A DNA stretch of 34,469 nucleotides from Desulfitibacter sp. BRH_c19 (GTDB lineage Bacteria > Bacillota > DSM-16504 > Desulfitibacterales > Desulfitibacteraceae): positions 1 to 34,469 of the forward strand of contig LOER01000007.1 of NCBI GenBank assembly GCA_001515945.1. Direction: 5' to 3'. The notes beneath the pieces are model-generated. The model was not told where the DNA came from and ran no database searches. It saw only the letters and a list, made by a program, of their open reading frames with translations. Position numbers and translations under genes: made by a program. Shown piece after piece: positions 8,264 through 16,194 of the stretch (the first letter of the stretch is position 1; the number at the start of each line of letters is the position of its first letter).

Positions 8264-9310
8264 CTATTTATCATTTAGCTTAATTTTTTGGGTAGATCCT
8301 CGTATAATTAATTCAGGTTCTACTATAATTTCTTCAAAGTCTCTTTCACCATTTATAAGGCGTAATAACCGTTCCATGGCCAGCCTACCAAAATCAAATG
8401 TTGGATTAATAACAGTTGTTAGGTGGGGATATATACTAAGGGCTATATCTGTATTATCATATCCAACAACAGCAACATCATCTGGTACCCTATAATTATT
8501 ATCATATAAAGCCTGAATGGCACCTGCCGCCATATAGTCATTGGAACAGAAAATTCCATTGGGCGGTGTTCCGCCTTTTAAAATTCTTTCCATAGCTTCA
8601 TATCCACTTTTAGTAGTAAAGTCACCCCGTTCAAACCACTTTTCTTCAGCTTTAACCTTTTCTCCTTGAACCAGTTCTTCCAGAAATCCTCTTTCCCTTA
8701 CAACTGCGTCATAGTGGTTTTCCGGTCCATTTATAAAACCTATAGAATCTATGCCCAGATTAATAAGATGCCTTGTGGCAAGTCTTGCACCTAAATAATT
8801 ATTCAGAGATATTCTTTTAGATTTATTAGTTGTCGTATTAGGGTTAAAAATTATATAAGGGAAGTCATATTTCTCCAAGTCCTGCAAAAAACTATAATGA
8901 TAGTTATACTGAGGAATTATAATCATGCCATCATTAGAACGATCCCGTGAACGCAGGGCAAAAAAGTTGCTTGTTTCAATTTCCTCCCAAGTTTTAACAC
9001 AAAAGCTTAATGAGTAGCCATTTTGCTGAGCAACACTCAAAACCCCTCTTAAAATAGAATAGAAATAGGAGCATTCTCCTGTTAAGTCGGGATTATTGCG
9101 GCTGTTTAAAATATAAAGACCTATAGTATTACTTTTACCAGTAATAAGATTTCTTCCTACGCTGCTCTGAACATAATTTAGCTTGTGAGCTGCTTGGACT
9201 ACTTTTTCTTTAGTATTTACATTTACCCCGTAGCCATCATTAAGAGCTAAACTTGCAGTAGCTATCGAAACCCCAGCTAAAGCTGCTACATCTTTTAATG
9301 TTGTGTTCAT
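8264..9310 (-). CDS. LacI family transcriptional regulator
   Basis: 348 residues from ATG 9310. A GTG at 9319 is possible but would leave no room for a ribosome site, whereas AAGGTG lies 10 nt before the ATG, overlapping the stop of the upstream gene. The N-terminal LacI helix-turn-helix reads TLKDVAALAGVSIATASLAL, then the hinge helix. The rest is a periplasmic-binding-protein-like effector domain (NGIFCSNDYMAAGA, VVGYDNTDIA). It sits inside the sugar operon and is the obvious candidate to bind the perfect palindrome at 15209-15224, with a sugar or sugar phosphate as inducer. Confidence 0.92.
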   Translation of the reverse strand: MNTTLKDVAALAGVSIATASLALNDGYGVNVNTKEKVVQAAHKLNYVQSSVGRNLITGKSNTIGLYILNSRNNPDLTGECSYFYSILRGVLSVAQQNGYSLSFCVKTWEEIETSNFFALRSRDRSNDGMIIIPQYNYHYSFLQDLEKYDFPYIIFNPNTTTNKSKRISLNNYLGARLATRHLINLGIDSIGFINGPENHYDAVVRERGFLEELVQGEKVKAEEKWFERGDFTTKSGYEAMERILKGGTPPNGIFCSNDYMAAGAIQALYDNNYRVPDDVAVVGYDNTDIALSIYPHLTTVINPTFDFGRLAMERLLRLINGERDFEEIIVEPELIIRGSTQKIKLNDK

Positions 9311-9324
9311 CCTTACCACACACC

Positions 9325-10452
9325 TTAGAATTCAATAGGATATTTACCATATTTAAAAGCAGTATCAAATAGTGCCAAAATGTTTTCGGGAGGGCAATTA
9401 GCCTGGATATTGTGGCCTGAAGAAAAAATATAGCCGCCTCCGGGTGCAAACGCTTTAATCCGTTTTTTAGCATCTTCTATGACTAATTCCTTGCTTAGGT
9501 GAAAGACCCCCTGGTTGTTTGTTCCACCATGAAATGACAGTTTATCTCCAAATTCTTGTTTGATTCTTTGCGAATCCATATCCTTAGCTGTAGGCTGTAA
9601 TGGATGCATGATATCCACGTTAATATCAATAAAATCCTGTAAAGCCCAGTAAACTGATCCACAAGTATGGTAAGCCAGCTTAGCTTTTGTTTTAGTTTTA
9701 ATAAAATCATGAAGCTTAGCAAACCGCGGCTTTACAACCTTACGAAAATTATCCGGATTAATCAAAGGTCCTGTTTGTTGACCCCAATCATCACCAACCC
9801 AAAAATACTCTATATATTCACCTATTTCATCTAAATATTTATCATAAAAGGCAATCCACCATTCCAACAGCTCATCCATTAGATATTCTGCAATTCTAGG
9901 TTCTGCAACACTATCCAACATAAACTGCTGATATCCCCTTAAATCCCATGCCGGTGTATATAAAGCCCCAATTGTACCGCCTACTAGTGCATAATCGGTT
10001 TCTTTATATAAATTCTCCGCTTTTTCTTTAAGTCCTGCAAATCGTGCTTTGTCTTCAGGATCGGGAAATTTAAATTTCTTTATTTCCTCCAATGATTTAT
10101 CGGCTAAGGGGTGCCCGACAGAATCAGCATAGAAGCCTACTTTTTTAAAGAGAACATTCCATTCGTTATACCAAGTGCCATCTTCATTCTCTTTATACTC
10201 CCAGTTAGAAGGTCCATTAGCAAATATATATCTCGTATCTACGTGAAGCCTTTCTAGGACAGCATCATCTACCTTTGCCAGACCCTGTATTGGATCATAG
10301 ACTTCAATTTCTGATTCTAACCCTAAGTATTCTAATAGATTTTTGTATGCCACCTTATGCATGCCTGATACTATTCCACCATTATCAATGGGAATTCGAT
10401 CAGGTTCTTTGTGTTCCAACGCAAGTCGAACTCTTTCCCTAGATGTTAGCAT
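9325..10452 (-). CDS. UroD/MtaA superfamily protein (second copy)
   Basis: 375 residues. It starts MLTSRERVRLALEHKEPDRI, typical of the uroporphyrinogen decarboxylase superfamily. The zinc-ligand motif HTCG is present (H262, C264). Where corrinoid methyltransferases have GPGC near the C-terminus, this has SSGHNIQ (H347), with a Cys nearby (C353). True HemE enzymes lack such a zinc site, so heme synthesis is unlikely; there are no heme genes here. Methyl transfer or another zinc chemistry on a sugar derivative is inference. GGAGGG precedes the start. It lies between the sugar-binding lipoprotein and the LacI gene, in the operon. Confidence 0.82.
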   Translation of the reverse strand: MLTSRERVRLALEHKEPDRIPIDNGGIVSGMHKVAYKNLLEYLGLESEIEVYDPIQGLAKVDDAVLERLHVDTRYIFANGPSNWEYKENEDGTWYNEWNVLFKKVGFYADSVGHPLADKSLEEIKKFKFPDPEDKARFAGLKEKAENLYKETDYALVGGTIGALYTPAWDLRGYQQFMLDSVAEPRIAEYLMDELLEWWIAFYDKYLDEIGEYIEYFWVGDDWGQQTGPLINPDNFRKVVKPRFAKLHDFIKTKTKAKLAYHTCGSVYWALQDFIDINVDIMHPLQPTAKDMDSQRIKQEFGDKLSFHGGTNNQGVFHLSKELVIEDAKKRIKAFAPGGGYIFSSGHNIQANCPPENILALFDTAFKYGKYPIEF

Positions 10453-10482
10453 ACTTTTCCCTCCAATAACCTTTTATTTAAA

Positions 10483-10506
10483 GGCCGGTCTATATATAGA
10501 CCGGCC
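10483..10506 (-). terminator. Perfect 24-bp palindrome hairpin between binding-protein and UroD-like genes
   Basis: GGCCGGTC and GACCGGCC flank TATATATA, a perfect palindrome 8 bp after the binding-protein stop. On the minus strand it is followed by TTTAAATAAAA, a weak T-run. It probably acts as a partial terminator or 3' mRNA stabiliser that keeps binding protein more abundant than downstream products. Confidence 0.7.
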
Positions 10507-10514
10507 AAATATAG

Positions 10515-11510
10515 TTACCAGTTCTTCATTTCGTCTTGATAAGAGTCTATGTTTTCTTTTGTAACGAAAATGGTACCAGAGTCAATAATCTTACTAGCAG
10601 GTTCCTTACCTTCTTTAATATAGTCCATTATTAATTCGGAAGCCTGATAACCCATACGATAAAAGTTTTGAGTTAAAGTGCCGTAAATTACATCATTCTT
10701 AATAGCATCAACTGTTTCCTGCATATCGTCAATAGCTACAATTGTAATTTCACCTTTTAATCCCATTTCTTCAACTACTGTAGCAGCAGCAGGACCAACT
10801 TCAGCGGCAACTCCAATAATTACATTAGCATCTGGATATGTCTGCAACATATTTTGGAACTTCTGTACTGCTACCATCATGTCACTATTATCTGATTCTC
10901 TTGACAAGATTTCAGTTCCTGGTGCAGTTTCTAATTCCTCAATATAAGCTTCAATCATCATATTAGCTACTTTAGCATCCATGGTACTCTGCATTGTTAA
11001 GACTTTAGCAGGAGTTCCATCAAGCTTCTTAATTATCTCTTGAGCTCCTGTTTGCCCTAAGTTCTTTTCATCAGTCCCTAAGTAAGCCATACGAGGTGCA
11101 TTTGGTGCATCAGAGTTTACAATAACAACAGGAATCCCAGCTTCTTCAGCCTTTTCTAAGACAGGCTGGAATGCCTCTGGGTTTAGGGCCATAGTTACAA
11201 TACCATCAACATCCTGAGCAATAGCATTTTCAATTTGCTGAATCATTGCATTAGCATCTATTCCCTGGGGTCCTACCCAATCACCGCTAAATCCTAAGTC
11301 TTGTGCAGCTTCATCAAAACCTTGTTTAGCAATAAGCCATACAGGATGCCCAATTAATGGAGTTACGAAAACTATTCTTGCTTCTTCTGAGCTATCTTCA
11401 GAGTTATTTGCCTCATTATCTGTATTTCCGTTTTGACCACAGCCTACCAAAAACAAGCCCATAACTAAAAGACTTACAATAACCCAAATAAACTTTTTGT
11501 TCATTTTCAT
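10515..11510 (-). CDS. Sugar ABC transporter substrate-binding lipoprotein (RbsB type)
   Basis: 331 residues. Lipoprotein signal with lipobox LVGC (Cys24), then an acidic linker. The mature part is a type-1 periplasmic-binding fold (VFVTPLIGHPVW, VDGIVTMALNPEAFQP, VVIVNSDAPNAPRMAYLGTD). The family captures ribose, xylose, galactose, allose or AI-2-like ligands outside the membrane and delivers them to the permease. The ligand cannot be told from sequence. GGGAGG precedes the start. It is the third transporter part, 93 bp after the ATPase gene, and is followed by a strong hairpin. Confidence 0.93.
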   Translation of the reverse strand: MKMNKKFIWVIVSLLVMGLFLVGCGQNGNTDNEANNSEDSSEEARIVFVTPLIGHPVWLIAKQGFDEAAQDLGFSGDWVGPQGIDANAMIQQIENAIAQDVDGIVTMALNPEAFQPVLEKAEEAGIPVVIVNSDAPNAPRMAYLGTDEKNLGQTGAQEIIKKLDGTPAKVLTMQSTMDAKVANMMIEAYIEELETAPGTEILSRESDNSDMMVAVQKFQNMLQTYPDANVIIGVAAEVGPAAATVVEEMGLKGEITIVAIDDMQETVDAIKNDVIYGTLTQNFYRMGYQASELIMDYIKEGKEPASKIIDSGTIFVTKENIDSYQDEMKNW

Positions 11511-11603
11511 TTTACTTAACCTCCCATTTTTTTAAACAAAATTAATCAGTCTGACCAAGAATAGTATTTTCCCTAACTCCCACCCCCTTCAAAGTGAGTT
11601 CAT

Positions 11604-13124
11604 TCAAGCACCTGTAGCTGCCTTCATCACTCTTGCCTGACTTGCTTCATTTTTTAGAAACTCATCTCCTATTTTCCCTCTTGCTAAAACTATAAAACGA
11701 TCACACATGGACAAAAGTTCTGGGAGCTCAGAAGAAATCATTATAATTGCTACTCCACGACGTGCCAGCTCTGTCATCAAATTATATATTTCAACCTTTG
11801 CTCCAACATCTATTCCTCGAGTAGGTTCATCTAAAATCAAAATTTTTACATCTCTCATTAACCATTTTGCTAGAACTACCTTTTGTTGGTTACCACCACT
11901 TAAAGATAAAATACTAGCTTCGCTACCTGTAGATTTAATCCGCAGTTCTTTGATTTTTTCATCAACAAGTTTCTCCTCTTTTGAAGAGTTAACAAAGCCT
12001 AACCTGCTGATCTCAGCAAAACTGGCTAAAGAAATATTCTCGCGAATATTCATGGATCCAACAAAACCTGACTTACGTCTATCCTCGGTAACCAGACCTA
12101 ATCCATTAGCAATAGCATCCACCGGGCATTTTATCTTGACCTTCTTTCCATCAATATAAATCTTAGGTTCTCCACGTGTTTCCAAAGCACCAAAGATGGC
12201 ATTTACCACTTCACTACGTCCCGAACCGATTAAACCTGCAAGTCCTAATATTTCTCCCTTTCTTACTTCAAAGGATACATTTTCAACAATATTCTTAGCC
12301 TTAGTCAAAGGATGTGAAACAGTCAACCCTTCCACTTGTAATACTACGTCTCCAATAGGAACTTCCGTTTTTGGAAATAGGTTTTCAATCTTTCTGCCAA
12401 CCATATCCTCTACCACTTGGTTGGAATTAACATTTTCTTTAAGATAGCTATTGATCAATTTTCCATCTCGTAACACAGTAATACTATCGGCAATGGCAAA
12501 TACCTCATCTAGTTTATGGGAAATATAAATACAGGATATTTTTTCCTTATGCTGTAGATTTTGCAGTAAGTTCAAAAGATTTTGTGCTTCCGTTTCCGTT
12601 AATGCAGATGTAGGTTCATCAAGTACTAAAATCTTGGGTTTACGAACCAGAGATTTAGCAATTGCTATTAGTTGTTGTTGACTGGTACTCAAGTTACGAA
12701 CCTTTTGATGAACATCCACATCAAGTCCTACAGCTTCAAGTGCTTCAAAAGCATTATCATAAACTTCCTGCCACTTAACAAAGCCTAGTTTATTACGTGG
12801 AAGTCTTCCAAGAAAAATATTTTCTGCAACTGAAAGATCTAGATGTAAATTAACCTCCTGATAAATCATCTCTATACCAGCTTCTTCAGATTGCTGTTTG
12901 CTGTTAAAATCAGTTTCTTTACTATCCACAATGATTTGCCCTTCAAAATTACCCTTACAGTAAACTCCACTTAATATTTTCATTAGAGTAGACTTACCCG
13001 CACCATTTTCCCCTACTAATGCCATTATCTGACCCTCACAGAGACTGATGTTAACTTCCTCCAAAGCAGTTATTCCAAAAAACCTCTTGGTGATATTATT
13101 CATCTCTAAGATATTACGTGCCAT
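11604..13124 (-). CDS. Sugar ABC transporter ATP-binding protein (RbsA/MglA type)
   Basis: 506 residues with two fused ABC domains, normal for the RbsA/XylG/MglA family. First domain: Walker A GENGAGKST (38-46), signature LSTSQQQ, Walker B KILVLDEPTSALT. Second domain: degenerate P-loop GLIGSGRSE, signature LSGGNQQKV, Walker B KILILDEPTRGID. It powers sugar import at the inner face of the membrane. GAGGTG overlaps the end of the permease gene 15 bp upstream, indicating coupled expression. Confidence 0.95.
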   Translation of the reverse strand: MARNILEMNNITKRFFGITALEEVNISLCEGQIMALVGENGAGKSTLMKILSGVYCKGNFEGQIIVDSKETDFNSKQQSEEAGIEMIYQEVNLHLDLSVAENIFLGRLPRNKLGFVKWQEVYDNAFEALEAVGLDVDVHQKVRNLSTSQQQLIAIAKSLVRKPKILVLDEPTSALTETEAQNLLNLLQNLQHKEKISCIYISHKLDEVFAIADSITVLRDGKLINSYLKENVNSNQVVEDMVGRKIENLFPKTEVPIGDVVLQVEGLTVSHPLTKAKNIVENVSFEVRKGEILGLAGLIGSGRSEVVNAIFGALETRGEPKIYIDGKKVKIKCPVDAIANGLGLVTEDRRKSGFVGSMNIRENISLASFAEISRLGFVNSSKEEKLVDEKIKELRIKSTGSEASILSLSGGNQQKVVLAKWLMRDVKILILDEPTRGIDVGAKVEIYNLMTELARRGVAIIMISSELPELLSMCDRFIVLARGKIGDEFLKNEASQARVMKAATGA

Positions 13125-13139
13125 TATCTACTCACCTCT

Positions 13140-14132
13140 TTAGTTTAGGCCTGAACGTCTGCGTCTGAACTGATCAATACCTACAGCTAGGACAATTATT
13201 ATTCCAATGACGAAGTCCTGCCAATATGCTGATATACGCATCAAAATCATTCCTGTAGCCACTACATTCATAAAGAATGCACCAAGAAGAGTTCCAAGGA
13301 TGCTTCCCGCTCCTCCAAACATACTTGTTCCTCCAATAATAACTGCAGCTATGACCTGAAGTTCCCAACCGGTACCTGCATTAGCTTGGGCAGAAGCCAA
13401 ACGTCCAGCCATAAGCATTCCTGTAAATGTACTTGCCATCCCTGTAAGCATATAAACAGAAAGCTTTATTTTATCTACATTAATTCCAGACAGCCTGGCC
13501 GTTTCCTCATTGCCTCCTGTGGCGTAAACAGCCCTACCGTAAGTTGTCTTAGTTAAAATAATATGTGCCACTATACCTAGGATAGCAGCTATTATAATTA
13601 CATAGGGTATTCCAGCAATGCCGCCCTGACCAATTTCATTAAATAAAGGGGGTAACGGATAAACAGGAGCACCCTTTGTAAAAACAAGCACTAGTCCCCT
13701 AGCGGCATAAAGCATACCAAGGGTAACAATCAAAGGAGGAATTTTAAATCTTACAATAGTAAGACCGTTTATTAAACCTACTAAAGCACCTAATGCTACT
13801 CCAAGCAAAATACTTAGCGGAATAGGTATACCAGCCTTTAATAACATTCCTGTGATAGTACCACCTAAAGCTATTAAAGAGCCTACAGATAAATCCAATC
13901 CTGCAGAGATAAGTACAAAAGTCATTGCAATTGCAATAATAAAAGTAAAGGAAGTGTTTCTCATTATATTTATTAGGTTATCAAAATTAAAAAAGCTAGG
14001 GTTAATCGTTCCAATTATGATAATTAAAACTACAAGAGGAATAACCAAACCCATTTCAGGATTATTCAATAAGTGCAGAAAACTCTTTTTCTTCTTACGT
14101 GTTTCAGACTTCTCACTTTTTTGAACACTCAC
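13140..14132 (-). CDS. Sugar ABC transporter permease (RbsC type)
   Basis: 330 residues, start GTG with GGAGGG upstream. Many hydrophobic segments. Family motifs include SAGLDLSVGSLIALGG and the cytoplasmic coupling loop AVYATGGNEETARLSGINV. It probably forms the membrane channel as a homodimer with the double-domain ATPase. It begins 17 bp after the MtaA-like gene and ends 15 bp before the ATPase gene, so it is in the middle of the operon. Confidence 0.94.
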   Translation of the reverse strand: MSVQKSEKSETRKKKKSFLHLLNNPEMGLVIPLVVLIIIIGTINPSFFNFDNLINIMRNTSFTFIIAIAMTFVLISAGLDLSVGSLIALGGTITGMLLKAGIPIPLSILLGVALGALVGLINGLTIVRFKIPPLIVTLGMLYAARGLVLVFTKGAPVYPLPPLFNEIGQGGIAGIPYVIIIAAILGIVAHIILTKTTYGRAVYATGGNEETARLSGINVDKIKLSVYMLTGMASTFTGMLMAGRLASAQANAGTGWELQVIAAVIIGGTSMFGGAGSILGTLLGAFFMNVVATGMILMRISAYWQDFVIGIIIVLAVGIDQFRRRRSGLN

Positions 14133-14149
14133 AATCTTCCCTCCATTTT

Positions 14150-15181
14150 TCAGGATATTCCATATTCTCTAGCTGTAGTTATCATTGCAGTTATATTTTC
14201 TTCGGGAGTACCCGGAGCTAGGGCACATCCAGGTCCTAAAATCAAACCACCATCTGCACCTGCAATCTCCATTGCCTTTTTAGTCAGTATTTCTATTTCT
14301 ACTGCAGTTCCAAAACGTAAAACTCTAGGAGAAACTGGTCCAAGCAAACAAGCTTTCCCCTTTACAGCCTCTTTAACCACTTTTAAGTCCACTTTTTCAT
14401 CTATTTCTAATATTTGTGCTCCAGTTTGCACCATTAAATCAATAATTCCCGTACTGTTCCCACAAATATGAAGAGAAATGATACCATTTTTTTCTTTAAC
14501 AGCATCAACTACTCTTTTTTCGTAAGGCTGTGCAAATTCTTCATACATTTTTGGTGAGATTAAATCTGGTCCCGCCAAGCTTTCTCCCATAGAGGTGGCA
14601 TGGGCACCTGCCTCTAATTGGGCTAATGCAAATTTTGTTGTAGCTAATGTACAAATTTCCAACAATCTATCTAAGAGTTCCCTTTTTTCTGGAGCCAACA
14701 AATCCATCAGAAAATTATCTACTCCTCTTAAAAGCGCAGCTAATGAAAATGGTCCCTGATCAGCTCTTCCCATTATAAATGCTTCATTACCAATTTCTTT
14801 TACCATAATTTCTGTTGCCCTCAAAAGCTCTGGCAAAGTAGCCGCACTACCAGGATCAGGTACAGAAAGTTTCTCCACATCTTCCAATCTATCTAAAACA
14901 GGCTTAATCACTTTAGGAACTTCATTCTCTGGATAAACTACTTGAGCACCCATTGCTTCCGCTAAAGCCGTAGTACCATTTTCAAGCAAAATCATATCAT
15001 GCTTAAATTTTTTCCAAAAAGTCATCTGCGTTTTAGCAATTAACTCACCACTTTTAAAAATTTCTGCCATGGAATATGGTGAATTTTCAGCAGCCATTGC
15101 AAAGGCATGCAAATCAACAGGCACGATATCGGTAGCTTCTAATTGAATTGTTTTAAATACCCTTTCTACAGGTGTTAACAT
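14150..15181 (-). CDS. MtaA/UroD family methyltransferase-like enzyme
   Basis: 343 residues, first gene of the sugar operon. It carries the complete zinc triad of the methylcobalamin:CoM methyltransferase (MtaA/MtbA) branch: HICG (H238, C240) and LGPGC (C319) followed by PGTPEENI. The length matches that family. UroD proper lacks these ligands. No corrinoid protein gene is in the window, so the methyl donor and acceptor are unknown. Adjacency to a sugar transporter suggests work on an imported methylated sugar, which is inference. AGGGAGG precedes ATG 15181. Expression is probably controlled by the LacI-type operator immediately upstream. Confidence 0.85.
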   Translation of the reverse strand: MLTPVERVFKTIQLEATDIVPVDLHAFAMAAENSPYSMAEIFKSGELIAKTQMTFWKKFKHDMILLENGTTALAEAMGAQVVYPENEVPKVIKPVLDRLEDVEKLSVPDPGSAATLPELLRATEIMVKEIGNEAFIMGRADQGPFSLAALLRGVDNFLMDLLAPEKRELLDRLLEICTLATTKFALAQLEAGAHATSMGESLAGPDLISPKMYEEFAQPYEKRVVDAVKEKNGIISLHICGNSTGIIDLMVQTGAQILEIDEKVDLKVVKEAVKGKACLLGPVSPRVLRFGTAVEIEILTKKAMEIAGADGGLILGPGCALAPGTPEENITAMITTAREYGIS

Positions 15182-15194
15182 ATCTAGCCTCCCT

Positions 15195-15224
15195 AATATA
15201 AAACAATCTTTAAAACGTTTTAAA
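15195..15224 (-). promoter_or_regulatory. LacI-type operator overlapping the sugar operon promoter
   Basis: TTTAAAACGTTTTAAA at 15209-15224 is a perfect palindrome with the central CG typical of LacI-family operators. On the minus strand its left arm TTTAAA can serve as the -35, with TTATAT 17 bp later as the -10, so bound repressor would block RNA polymerase. It lies 28 bp upstream of the first operon gene. Confidence 0.72.
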
Positions 15225-15269
15225 AAATACTTCGACCTTTATTAAAATAATCCTTCTAAAAAAGAAAAT

Positions 15270-15500
15270 TTATGGGTAAACACTCGTGGATATTGTTACC
15301 TTTACCAAGTTAACATTCGACACTTTTTGACATAGTTCGGGGTATGTGGTTTGATACGAAATCATATAGATACTGCGATGGTTGCCACCTAAGTACTTTG
15401 CGTCATTTTCAGCTAAATCTGCCCCATCGGGTTTCTGACCAGAATGGTTCTACCCAGAATCCCATAACTGCTGGACCAGCCCCATCTGGACTGTTTGGAG
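15270..15500 (-). pseudogene. Decayed coding remnant, unknown family
   Basis: The 440-bp gap between the sugar operon and the membrane-protein gene holds a minus-strand frame ending at 15270. It reads NHSGQKPDGADLAENDAK then YLGGNHRSIYMISY, with coding-like composition. Another frame just upstream reads PDGAGPAVMGFWVEPFWS, so the DNA contains two related GATGGGGC-centred stretches split by frameshifts and stops. No start or ribosome site is visible and the family was not recognised. The rest of the gap (15500-15610) is AT-rich with two ATATTAAT copies and possibly a plus-strand promoter. Confidence 0.35.
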
Positions 15501-15625
15501 TCAGTCCTACATGATGAGAATATTAATCTATAATATGTAAAGCATATTAATAATTCCAATAATGTACCTCATGCTAATGCAAATATAGAAGAGGTTTTAT
15601 CTATCACTCGAGGGGGGTACTAAAT

Positions 15626-16135
15626 TTGTCTATAAATAGAAAAGACAAAAGCAATAGTTTGATCTGGGATAAAAGTAATGCTTTCAATCGTTTAGTTTTG
15701 ATTAGTACATTTAGTGGCGGTATCTCTTCTGTAGCAAAAACTATCATATCAGCAGTATTCTTTTATTCGGGTTACTCAAACTGGTTCAATTTATTGGATG
15801 CTGGATCTGTTATCTACAGAACAACAGAATTTCCTTTGGATTTTTGGTATCTAGCCTTTGCTATGGTTACCCATATTATCTGGGGGAGCATTCTTGGAGT
15901 TGGTTTGGGACTGACTTATCTCCTTGTTGGAAGAAACCACTATCTAATGATAGGAAGTTTCTATGGCTTTTTCATTTGGATACTGGTTAGAAACTTTTTT
16001 GCAACCATATCTTTAACAATGGGTTTACCTTTGATGGATGCAGCATCCATATCCATATCTCTTCCAAGCCATATTCTTTGGGGTACATTAGCTGGATACC
16101 TTATAGTTAGATTGTTTCCGATAAGGAAGATATAA
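15626..16135 (+). CDS. Small integral membrane protein (YqhR-like)
   Basis: 169 residues, start TTG at 15626, supported by AGGGGGGT 7 nt upstream. About four hydrophobic segments (residues about 24-48, 72-100, 106-125, 145-163) with Gly-rich helix contacts (GSILGVGLGLTYLL) and a basic C-terminus. It resembles the conserved YqhR-type membrane proteins of Firmicutes in length and layout, but the match is by eye. It is one of only two intact plus-strand genes in the window. It sits alone between two minus-strand genes, so it is a single transcription unit. Function unknown. Confidence 0.72.
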   Translation: MSINRKDKSNSLIWDKSNAFNRLVLISTFSGGISSVAKTIISAVFFYSGYSNWFNLLDAGSVIYRTTEFPLDFWYLAFAMVTHIIWGSILGVGLGLTYLLVGRNHYLMIGSFYGFFIWILVRNFFATISLTMGLPLMDAASISISLPSHILWGTLAGYLIVRLFPIRKI

Positions 16136-16146
16136 CTCTATAAAAC

Positions 16147-16177
16147 AAAAAAGGCCCTGGAACGGATCCAAGGCCTT
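16147..16177 (-). terminator. Terminator of the methionine-rich protein gene
   Basis: AAGGCC pairs with GGCCTT and an inner TGGA with TCCA. On the minus strand the stem is followed by TTTTTT. It lies between two converging genes and mainly serves the minus-strand gene ending at 16195. Confidence 0.82.
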
Positions 16178-16194
16178 GATAAAACTAAGTTTTG

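Noticed and set aside
9325-15181. Calling the UroD-like genes hemE (heme synthesis)
   Set aside because: Both carry H-x-C zinc motifs and sit in a sugar operon with no other heme genes; they fit the methyltransferase-like branches better.
15309-15330. TTCGACAC/TTTTTGACA as another copy of the CGACAT site
   Set aside because: Hexamer and spacing do not match; likely chance.
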